Positions 1 through 5,076 of a DNA stretch of 5,676 nt are shown here, piece by piece. Below the pieces are notes generated by a model that saw only the letters and a list, made by a program, of their open reading frames with translations, searched no databases and was not told the origin of the DNA. This stretch comes from Oligoflexia bacterium (GTDB lineage: Bacteria > Myxococcota_A > UBA796 > UBA2385). How positions within the stretch are numbered: the stretch's first letter is position 1; every line of letters begins with the position of its first letter. The stretch covers positions 5,745 to 11,420 of the forward strand of contig JAADHA010000062.1 of NCBI GenBank assembly GCA_013152105.1. Reading direction: 5' to 3'. The position numbers were made by a program, and so were the translations under genes.

Positions 1-243
1 ACCAGCGAGCACCAACTGGGGACGACCGTGGACGTGGCGGACCGGGCGCTTCGCCATGTGCTCTCGCCGACCTTTGGCGCGACCCCCGAGGGCATCTGGC
101 TGAAGGCCAACTGTGAGCGCTTCGGCTTTGTGCTGAGCTACACTGAAGCAAACAAGTCAACCAGCGGATATCGGCCAGAGCCCTGGCATATCCGCTATCG
201 TGGGTTTGCCGACCAGCCCGCGTCTGTCGATATCACACCGTGA
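1..243 (+). CDS. M15-family (VanY-like) D-alanyl-D-alanine carboxypeptidase, C-terminal part
   Basis: This is the last 80 codons of a gene whose start lies outside the window; the frame is open from base 1 to the TGA at 241-243. The fragment carries the complete C-terminal half of the peptidase M15B/VanY zinc site. SEHQLGTTVD gives ligands His4 and Asp11 (fragment numbering), and EPWHIRY gives catalytic Glu60 and third ligand His63. Between them lies the family pattern WLKANCERFGFVLSY. Enzymes of this family are zinc D,D-carboxypeptidases (some D,D- or L,D-endopeptidases) that trim the terminal D-Ala of peptidoglycan stem peptides, usually outside the cytoplasmic membrane. A signal peptide or anchor would be in the missing N-terminus. 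No key residue is missing in the visible part, so it is probably active. Exact substrate (resistance-type VanY versus general wall maturation) cannot be decided. The next gene is convergent and begins 16 bases downstream. Confidence 0.9.
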   Translation, partial: TSEHQLGTTVDVADRALRHVLSPTFGATPEGIWLKANCERFGFVLSYTEANKSTSGYRPEPWHIRYRGFADQPASVDITP

Positions 244-258
244 CGCGATAGCCACGAT

Positions 259-1569
259 TCACGTGGCGCTCACCAGGTCGCTGATCCGAAGGCCGATTGT
301 CGCGAGTGCCGGGGTGCCGGTGATCTTCAGCTCGGGATGCTCAATCAGATCGATGCGCTCGCCTTGCGCGCCTTGTTCTGTTTCGCCCGGTCGGATCTCC
401 AGTACAGTGGGGCGGCTCCGTTCGGCCACACCTGCTCGGCGAGCGACGACGATGGCCAGATCCTGGCCGTCGATCTGCACGAGGGAACCCAGAGGGAACA
501 CGCCCTTATAGGCGAAGAATGCGTGAGCCAGCTCAGACGGCAGCCAGCCGACCTTGCCGGCGGCCATCACCTTTAGTACGCCGTGAGGGGCGTGGGCAGG
601 GTGTTGGGCGCTGGCCGAGGTCTGGGCGATATAGGTCTCGATCATCGCCAGGGTTCGGCCGGGCATGCCGCTCTCGCGGTGGGCGCGGGCGGCGACGGCG
701 TCGTGCAGCAGCAGGGTGAGTGGCATGGCCGCTTCGCCCAGGCCCGGCATGCCTAGCAGCGATCGGATGGCGGCGTCGGTGTCTTGTCCGGTCGCGATGC
801 CGCCGAGGACGCCGGCCAGGCCCATGGTCATCAGGTCGCGCACAGGCAGGTTCAAGAACAGGCCGAAGCCCACCATGTCGATCGCGACCCGCACATGCCG
901 AGTGGCCGGGCTCGGTACCTGGTCGGGGTCGGAGATGGCGGCCAGGAGTTGGTAGATCGCCGCGTGGCTGCGCATATTGTCGATGACGAGCTGCAAAGTT
1001 CTACGGAGCGGCAGTAGCGAGGGAGGCGGGCCGGTGAGCACCTGTTGGTACAGCGTATCGGCCAGGTCGAGCAGGCTGCCGTAGAGCCAGACGGCCAGTC
1101 GGTCAGGTTCGAAGCGGTAGGAAGCGATGGCGTCGCCCTTGGCCAGGCCGAGGCGCAGCGTCCCGGTGTCGCGCAGCGCGAGCTTGTTTTCGTTGTTGGT
1201 CATGGCTTCTACCAGGTCCGCGGCCAGGCTTTCGAGGGTCGCGCGATCGATGCCATGCAGGAAGGTGAACTCGTTGACACCCAGCAGGGAGAGCCGCTCG
1301 TGCAGCGAGGTGATCTTCTCGTACAGTCCGACATCCGTCTTGAGCAGGCGCCCATTGACGAATGCCTCGCCGGTCATCACCTTGAGCGATAGCTCGGTGT
1401 CGCCCTGTTCGAACCAGCTCGTCAGGTTGGACTCCAGTTCGTCGAGGATCCGAATCACAGCCGCGTTGTTGGGGGCGTACAGGCGCAGCGCTCGTACCAA
1501 TGAGAAGATCGACCCCAGGATTGCGGCGCCGGATTCGTGGAGCTGGCTGGTCGCGGTGTCTTCAGACAT
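259..1569 (-). CDS. Degenerate HD-GYP-type protein, probably catalytically inactive
   Basis: The protein has 436 residues. Residues ~15-120 form a module starting near RALRLYAPNN that resembles the N-terminus of the upstream gene's product. Residues ~155-375 follow the layout of an HD-GYP c-di-GMP phosphodiesterase. RHVRVAIDMVGFGLFLNLP (224-242) matches the first conserved helix, and LAGVLGGIATG (251-261) sits where LAGLLHDIGK is normal. SGMPGR (300-305) sits where the GYP signature is expected, and MIETYIAQTS (309-318) replaces the usual ADxYDALTS. AGKVGWLPSELAHAFFAYKG (337-356) and VFPLGSLVQIDG (357-368) match the family's C-terminal helix and strand. The HD pair has become Gly256-Gly257 and the GYP motif is lost, so hydrolysis of c-di-GMP is not expected; a binding or scaffolding role is inferred. 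No signal peptide or membrane segment is evident, so it is probably cytoplasmic. The ATG shares its A with the upstream stop (TGATG) and has an AGGAG ribosome site, indicating translational coupling. The family assignment rests on motif layout by eye. Confidence 0.8.
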   Translation of the reverse strand: MSEDTATSQLHESGAAILGSIFSLVRALRLYAPNNAAVIRILDELESNLTSWFEQGDTELSLKVMTGEAFVNGRLLKTDVGLYEKITSLHERLSLLGVNEFTFLHGIDRATLESLAADLVEAMTNNENKLALRDTGTLRLGLAKGDAIASYRFEPDRLAVWLYGSLLDLADTLYQQVLTGPPPSLLPLRRTLQLVIDNMRSHAAIYQLLAAISDPDQVPSPATRHVRVAIDMVGFGLFLNLPVRDLMTMGLAGVLGGIATGQDTDAAIRSLLGMPGLGEAAMPLTLLLHDAVAARAHRESGMPGRTLAMIETYIAQTSASAQHPAHAPHGVLKVMAAGKVGWLPSELAHAFFAYKGVFPLGSLVQIDGQDLAIVVARRAGVAERSRPTVLEIRPGETEQGAQGERIDLIEHPELKITGTPALATIGLRISDLVSAT

Positions 1570-3233
1570 CAGGTGGCTCCTGTCCAGCGAGACAGGGCGG
1601 CTTGGACCGCTTCCTTGGTCTCATTTGCGATCAGCCAGCGACCAGCCGCATCCTTGAGGATCTGGTGGGCCTGGACGCTGCCCATCGCGACCATGACTTC
1701 AACGGCGAGGAGCTGCAGCGGTATCTCGTTGCGGTGAGACATCGCGGTGCGGTGGGTGAGAAGGTCCGCGAACCAGCCGGTGGTGCGTGGATGGTCGAAG
1801 GCCGCCAGGGCCTTGACCAGGGCCTGCTGTTCATCAGCCGGGCGTTCGCGGAAATTCTGATGCTGAAGCGCGGCCAACAGCAACCAGCCCACGCGCGGGT
1901 CGCCGGAGTTGCGCAAGATCTCGAGCGCCAGCAGCCGGTTGTCCTTGTCGGGGTCTCGCAGCGCACGGCCCAGCGCAACGCGAGCCGTCTCGTCATAGGC
2001 GCCGGCCATGGCTTGCAACGCCGCCTTTCGCACGACGCCCAGGGTGCTCTGCAAGGCGTCGCACAGGGCATGGATGGCGGCGGGGGTGGCGATGCGACCC
2101 AGGGACTGGATGGCGACCAGGACATCATCGGTGTCGGATCCAGCCAGGCGACGGGCGAAGATCGGTGTGAGGTCCATGCCGCTGGCGTTGAGCAGCTCGC
2201 GCAGCGCGACCTCGGCGTCGCCGGCCGAGAGCGCGGTCAAGAGTGCCAACAAGCCGTCTCGGGCTGGCTCGACCAGGTGGGTGAATGCCGGCATGAAGCG
2301 GGTGTGGCCCTTGTCCACAAGCGGCGCCAGTGCTTGCATTCGGGTCGGCGTGATCAAGGCAGCCTGGAGCGCCTTGAGTGCCGGCGAGTCGTCGACCTGG
2401 GGACCCGCGACCTGGCTCAGCATTGACGCCACGCCGTCAACATCTCGGGCGGCCACCAGCGCGTCGTAGACACCCAGGACCATGGGGCTGGGCTCGGGCT
2501 GCGCGGGGTCTTCGTTCGAGCCCTTTGGCTTCGCAGAGGAGGTCGCTTGGGCGACGATGGTCAAGAAGCGGGCTGGTTCAGCCGCCGAGTGCCATGCTTT
2601 TTGGACCGCGGTCGTAGTCTTGGTCTGGTCGGGGTCGGGTCGTGTTGGCGCCTTGGCCAGACGCACCCACGCGGCCAGGTCGTCGGTGTGCAGCACGCGC
2701 AGGTCATCGCTGGACAGGGCCACTTCGGTATCGCCGCCATCTCCGGAAGCCGGCAGGCGCGCCTTGCGGCCAGCCAGGCTGGCACCCTGCTGGGACTGGC
2801 TGATGTCCGTCGTGAAGCTGTCCACCGCGTAGTACTGAATGTGGGTCAACTCGGCCGACCACAACGACGTCACCGAGTCGTTGTCGTGACTCTTGTCCAC
2901 GGGCAGGGCTGCCACCAGCCGGTCGATCTCTTCGGGTTCGAGGCCCGGCAGAAAGGACAGTTCGCGCACCCCGTCCAGGTACATGCGAAAGAGGTAAGGC
3001 ACGCGCGTCGCGGTGTCGGTCACCGGCGCGCCGTCATAGAGCAGGCCGAAGGGGACCACGCGCAGCGTGATCGGGCCCTGCGCTACCAGCGCTTCGCCCA
3101 GTCGATGCAGGTCCGCCGTGAGCTGTTCGACGATCGGGCCCTCGCCCTTGTACAGGCGGATCCCACGGACCTCCTTGTCCAGACAGATCAGGAAGTCTTT
3201 GATCGCGCGGGTCGGGTCGAATTGCGTCGTCAC
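1569..3233 (-). CDS. HEAT-like repeat protein with N-terminal module shared with its downstream partner
   Basis: The protein has 554 residues. Residues ~10-112 form a compact module (EVRGIRLYKGEGPIVEQL; LRVVPFGLLYDG; RELSFLPGLEPEEIDRLV) that lines up by pattern with the N-terminus of the next gene's product. SLWSAELTHIQYYAVDSF (123-140) follows. Residues ~145-250 are a low-complexity Gln/Ser/Pro/Asp/Lys-rich stretch, likely a flexible linker interrupted by a short helical part (~175-228). Residues ~251-550 are alanine/leucine-rich paired helices typical of HEAT or armadillo-like repeats, clearest at DDVLVAIQSLGRIATPAAIH (369-388), VVRKAALQAM (400-409) and DNRLLALEILRNSGDPRVGW (431-450). Such solenoids bind proteins; no catalytic motif was seen. 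There is no signal peptide, so it is probably cytoplasmic. The start is GTG, chosen because GGAG lies 6 bases upstream and the reading begins MTTQFDP. It is the first gene of a two-gene operon, overlapping the degenerate HD-GYP gene by one base. The function is unknown; a scaffold acting with its partner is inference. Confidence 0.85.
   Translation of the reverse strand: MTTQFDPTRAIKDFLICLDKEVRGIRLYKGEGPIVEQLTADLHRLGEALVAQGPITLRVVPFGLLYDGAPVTDTATRVPYLFRMYLDGVRELSFLPGLEPEEIDRLVAALPVDKSHDNDSVTSLWSAELTHIQYYAVDSFTTDISQSQQGASLAGRKARLPASGDGGDTEVALSSDDLRVLHTDDLAAWVRLAKAPTRPDPDQTKTTTAVQKAWHSAAEPARFLTIVAQATSSAKPKGSNEDPAQPEPSPMVLGVYDALVAARDVDGVASMLSQVAGPQVDDSPALKALQAALITPTRMQALAPLVDKGHTRFMPAFTHLVEPARDGLLALLTALSAGDAEVALRELLNASGMDLTPIFARRLAGSDTDDVLVAIQSLGRIATPAAIHALCDALQSTLGVVRKAALQAMAGAYDETARVALGRALRDPDKDNRLLALEILRNSGDPRVGWLLLAALQHQNFRERPADEQQALVKALAAFDHPRTTGWFADLLTHRTAMSHRNEIPLQLLAVEVMVAMGSVQAHQILKDAAGRWLIANETKEAVQAALSRWTGAT
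1577..1581 (-). promoter_or_regulatory. Ribosome binding site of the degenerate HD-GYP gene
   Basis: AGGAG on the minus strand lies 7 bases before the ATG at 1569. It sits inside the last codons of the HEAT-repeat gene. It fixes the start at the codon overlapping the upstream TGA and supports coupled translation of the two genes. Confidence 0.75.
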
Positions 3234-3239
3234 GGAGTG

Positions 3240-3243
3240 CTCC
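3240..3243 (-). promoter_or_regulatory. Ribosome binding site of the HEAT-repeat gene
   Basis: GGAG on the minus strand lies 6 bases before the GTG at 3233-3231 and decides this non-ATG start. The site falls within the short inverted repeat CGGAG-CA-CTCCG (3244-3233) that includes the first base of the start codon. The two-base spacer makes a stable hairpin doubtful. Confidence 0.65.
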
Positions 3244-3249
3244 GTTGCG

Positions 3250-3255
3250 AGTCTA
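3250..3255 (-). promoter_or_regulatory. Candidate -10 element of the HEAT / HD-GYP-like operon
   Basis: TAGACT on the minus strand matches the TANNNT -10 pattern and would start transcription near 3243. That leaves a leader of about 10 bases containing the GGAG ribosome site. No convincing -35 hexamer is visible 16-18 bases upstream, so the call is weak. Confidence 0.3.
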
Positions 3256-3281
3256 CTTCGATTCTTCGGCAGGCGCTCAGG

Positions 3282-3297
3282 CTTGGACCGGTCCGAG
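3282..3297. repeat. 16-bp palindrome upstream of the HEAT / HD-GYP-like operon
   Basis: CTTGGACCGGTCCGAG has a perfect 10-bp core (GGACCGGTCC, 3285-3294). Two further matching outer pairs follow after one T/G position on each side. It lies about 45 bases upstream of the predicted transcription start, a usual position for a dimeric activator site. It could equally be chance in GC-rich DNA. Confidence 0.3.
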
Positions 3298-3332
3298 GGT
3301 GGCCGCCGGGGCCTTGGATCCCGTCACAGGGC

Positions 3333-3356
3333 AAAATCAGCGTGTTCTGTAGCTGA
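3333..3356 (-). terminator. Weak candidate terminator downstream of slyD
   Basis: Read on the minus strand, TCAGC (3356-3352) and GCTGA (3341-3337) can form a 5-bp stem with a 10-base loop. The T run of the following TTTTG gives a short U-tract. It lies 40 bases past the slyD stop, which is the right place, but the stem is short and poor in GC for this genome. The rest of the 162-base gap between slyD and the HEAT-repeat gene holds only the promoter and palindrome candidates. Confidence 0.25.
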
Positions 3357-3395
3357 GGCAGCGCGATGTCGAGATGGTCTTACCCCGCCGCGAGC

Positions 3396-3923
3396 TCAGT
3401 GATCGTCGTGATGATCGTCGTGGTGATCGTCGTGGTGATCGTCGTCCCCGCTCAGGCCGTGGGGGTGACCGTGGTGGAGCTCTTCGGTGGTCGCGTCGCG
3501 GATGTCGATGATCTCGACATTGAAGTGCAGGGCTTCGCCCGCCAGGGGGTGGTTGCTGTCCAGCAGTACCTGGTCGTCCTTGATCCCGACGCACCACACG
3601 GGGATCTGCTCGTTCTGGTCGTTCTCCACCACAAACTGCATGCCCTCTTCGAGTTCGAAGTCTTCGGGAAAGGCGTCGCGAGGCACGGCTTGGGGATCGA
3701 CCCCGTTGCGTTGCCCATAGCCCTGCTCGGGGGTCACGGAGATGTCGCCCCGATAGCCGACTTTCTGGCCTTCCAGACCCGCTTCGAGGCCGGGTACGAC
3801 GTTGCCATGGCCGTGTAGATAGGGGAGTGGGTCTTCGTCACGCGAGCTGTCCAGCACGTCCCCCTGGTCATTGGTGAGGGTGTAGTGGACGGAGATGACT
3901 TTGTCGGCCTTGACCGTGGACAT
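3396..3923 (-). CDS. slyD: FKBP-type peptidyl-prolyl cis-trans isomerase, SlyD type, with His/Asp metal-binding tail
   Basis: The protein has 175 residues. The split FKBP domain occupies ~1-70 and ~123-145, with the family signature PLPYLHGHGNVVPGLEAGLE (32-51). The insert-in-flap chaperone domain lies between (~72-122; VPRDAFPEDFELEEGMQF). The domain closes with LDSNHPLAGEALHFNVEI (121-138), and IRDATTEELHHGHPHG (141-156) is the characteristic SlyD junction. SlyD is a cytosolic folding helper that isomerises X-Pro bonds and, in enterobacteria, supplies nickel to hydrogenase maturation. Here the C-terminal tail is an Asp/His run of HHDD units (160-175). It has none of the cysteines found in the E. 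coli tail; the only Cys is at 111, inside the chaperone domain. The tail is encoded by a 12-bp tandem repeat. The ATG is supported by a GGAG 7 bases upstream. The neighbouring rluA-like gene lies 95 bases upstream on the same strand and may be cotranscribed. No hydrogenase or nickel gene is visible, so a nickel role is unproven. Confidence 0.93.
   Translation of the reverse strand: MSTVKADKVISVHYTLTNDQGDVLDSSRDEDPLPYLHGHGNVVPGLEAGLEGQKVGYRGDISVTPEQGYGQRNGVDPQAVPRDAFPEDFELEEGMQFVVENDQNEQIPVWCVGIKDDQVLLDSNHPLAGEALHFNVEIIDIRDATTEELHHGHPHGLSGDDDHHDDHHDDHHDDH
3399..3446 (-). repeat. 12-bp tandem repeat, four units, encoding the HHDD tail of SlyD
   Basis: On the plus strand the unit GTGATCGTCGTG occurs at 3399-3410, 3411-3422 (first base A), 3423-3434 and 3435-3446 (last base C). 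Each unit codes one His-Asp-Asp-His block on the minus strand. Because 12 is a multiple of 3, gain or loss of a unit would keep the frame and change only tail length, so slippage polymorphism is plausible. Confidence 0.9.
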
Positions 3924-3930
3924 GGGAGGA

Positions 3931-3934
3931 CTCC
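3931..3934 (-). promoter_or_regulatory. Ribosome binding site of slyD
   Basis: GGAG on the minus strand lies 7 bases before the ATG at 3923 and supports the chosen start. The next 90 bases upstream hold inverted repeats near the end of the rluA-like gene. They also hold a weak TAGTAG (3977-3972) that could serve as a -10, with no clear -35. Confidence 0.65.
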
Positions 3935-3983
3935 GGGTGCGCAGGCCGTACTTGGGGCCGCGAGGGGGCGCCTACTAGCGCGA

Positions 3984-4010
3984 TCCCTCGGGCTTGCACA
4001 GCGCGAGGGA
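3984..4010 (-). terminator. Stem-loop just downstream of the rluA-like gene
   Basis: TCCCTCG (3984-3990) and CGAGGGA (4004-4010) form a 7-bp inverted repeat. It extends inward by two G-C pairs after one mismatch and closes a 7-base loop. It begins 9 bases after the stop codon of the rluA-like gene. No U-tract follows on the minus strand, so it may be a 3'-end stabilising or pausing structure rather than a classical intrinsic terminator. Confidence 0.4.
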
Positions 4011-4020
4011 CCGGGTCCCT
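4006..4020 (-). repeat. Inverted repeat overlapping the rluA-like stop codon
   Basis: AGGGACC (4006-4012) and GGTCCCT (4014-4020) are perfect inverted copies around one base. As RNA they could form a 6-bp stem with a 3-base loop. The right arm includes two bases of the stop codon of the rluA-like gene. The left arm overlaps an arm of the neighbouring stem-loop, so the two structures exclude each other. Confidence 0.45.
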
Positions 4021-4972
4021 ACTTCTTGGGGCGGGTCCGGCGACGCCGGGTTGCGCGGTCTGCTGCCCGTTGGTCGGGGTCGTCGCGTATCGACAGCCTG
4101 CGGCGAAGTTGCTCGAGGTCGTCGGCCAGAGGTGCCGTGATCTCGACGGGCTGGCCGGTCAGGGGGTGGGTGAAGGCCAGGCGGCAGGCGTGCAGGGCCA
4201 GGCGAGGCGCGCGTGCGTGGATGCGAGGCTTGGCGTAGAGCGGATCACCGAGCACGGGGTGTCCAATCTCGGCGAGGTGGATTCGGACCTGGTGGGTGCG
4301 ACCGGTCTCCAGTCGGACGGAGACCACCGAGGCGTCGCGTTCCAGGTTCTCGAGCAGCGCCACGTGTGTGATGGCGCGGCGGGTGTCCTGATCGGGTGGC
4401 GGATGGAGGCGGCGGGTTCGCGCCGACTTGCCCGGAGCGGCGGGAACGATGAGGCTGCCACGCAGGCCGTCGCCACGATCGCGCACCAGCTCGCTTTGGA
4501 TGGACCAGGCCTGGTGAGGGAAGGGTTGGGCCACCAGGGCGAGGTAACCGCGGTCGATCTGGTGTTCTTGCAGCAGGTCCTTGAGCGCGAGCTGCATGGC
4601 TTCGTTCAAGGCCACCAGCATCAAGCCGCTGGTGGCCTCGTCCAGGCGATGGACCGCCAGGCCGGACCCGCAGATCCGACGCACCGTAGCCAGGGCGTTG
4701 CGCTGTCCGCCTTCTCGGGGAGCGGGCACCGAGAGCAGCCCGGAGGGCTTCCAGATCACGACGAAGCCGGGGTCGCGATGCAGGATGATCAGGTCGCGCC
4801 CTGGTTGCAGGCGCGGGGCGTTGCTGGTCAGGCGGATCCGCGCCAGGTCGTCCACGGCGCGCCCGGGGTCAGCGGTGGGCACGCCGTCGAGGAAGACCTT
4901 GCCGGAGTCCATGGCCCGACGGGCGTCGCCGCGAGAGAGGCCGCGTTGCCGAAGGATGTCAATGAGACGCAT
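4019..4972 (-). CDS. RluA-family RNA pseudouridine synthase with N-terminal S4 domain
   Basis: The protein has 317 residues. An S4 RNA-binding domain occupies ~1-50 (MRLIDILRQRGLSRGDARRA, GKVFLDG). The catalytic domain spans ~60-285. Its motif I is IWKPSGLLSVPAP (73-85) and motif II is HRLDEATSGLML (108-119), with Asp111 the expected nucleophile. Tyr143 lies in RGYLALV, and GRTHQVRIHLAEIGHPVLGD (224-243) is followed by LYAKPRIHARAPRLALHA (245-262). These enzymes isomerise specific uridines in 23S rRNA or tRNA to pseudouridine in the cytoplasm. The S4 domain is typical of RluC/RluD, whereas KPSGLLSVP and the C-terminal motif recall RluA, so the target site is not assigned. The C-terminus is basic (RRRRTRPKK, 309-317) and may contact RNA. 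The ATG at 4972 is chosen because the S4 domain begins exactly there. A longer reading from 5176 adds 68 low-complexity residues and would overlap the divergent gene. No strong ribosome site is visible. Confidence 0.92.
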   Translation of the reverse strand: MRLIDILRQRGLSRGDARRAMDSGKVFLDGVPTADPGRAVDDLARIRLTSNAPRLQPGRDLIILHRDPGFVVIWKPSGLLSVPAPREGGQRNALATVRRICGSGLAVHRLDEATSGLMLVALNEAMQLALKDLLQEHQIDRGYLALVAQPFPHQAWSIQSELVRDRGDGLRGSLIVPAAPGKSARTRRLHPPPDQDTRRAITHVALLENLERDASVVSVRLETGRTHQVRIHLAEIGHPVLGDPLYAKPRIHARAPRLALHACRLAFTHPLTGQPVEITAPLADDLEQLRRRLSIRDDPDQRAADRATRRRRTRPKK

Positions 4973-5056
4973 TGGCCACACGTAGCGCAGCAGCGCCGCC
5001 CAGGCTCGCTCCCCCACCCTCGGGCGCTGCCCTGCGTGGGCCGAGGCGTCCGCGCG

Positions 5057-5065
5057 TGCTAGCCT
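5057..5065 (+). promoter_or_regulatory. Candidate extended -10 promoter of the gene at 5077
   Basis: TGCTAGCCT fits an extended -10 (TGN followed by TANNNT). Transcription would start at about 5072-5077, that is at or a few bases before the ATG at 5077, giving a nearly leaderless message. This agrees with the absence of a purine-rich ribosome site there. No clear -35 is seen. The 104-base divergent region (4973-5076) shows no other strong signal; CGCTACGTG about 10 bases before the rluA-like start is a weaker minus-strand candidate. Confidence 0.4.
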
Positions 5066-5076
5066 GCGTCTCGCAG

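Noticed and set aside
1500..2426. A 308-codon plus-strand open frame across the HEAT-repeat and HD-GYP-like genes.
   Set aside because: It spans the junction of two well-supported minus-strand genes, has shadow-like composition, and has no recognisable domain.
3233..3244. CGGAGTGCTCCG as a hairpin hiding the ribosome site of the HEAT-repeat gene.
   Set aside because: The two-base centre forces a 4-bp stem with a 4-base loop, too weak to be convincing without folding data.
2547..3356. A 269-codon plus-strand open frame opposite the 5' part of the HEAT-repeat gene.
   Set aside because: The composition (Arg, Gln, His, Gly, Val) is that of an antisense shadow, and the minus-strand gene has a good ribosome site and helical-repeat content.
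3399..3446. The 12-bp repeats as a CRISPR array or iteron cluster.
   Set aside because: The units are directly abutting with no spacers and encode the His/Asp tail in frame with a clear SlyD, so they are a coding tandem repeat.
4070..5062. A 330-codon plus-strand open frame opposite the rluA-like gene.
   Set aside because: Its product is Gly/Gln/Val/His/Arg-rich without motifs, as expected for the reverse strand of a high-GC gene, and the minus strand clearly encodes a pseudouridine synthase.
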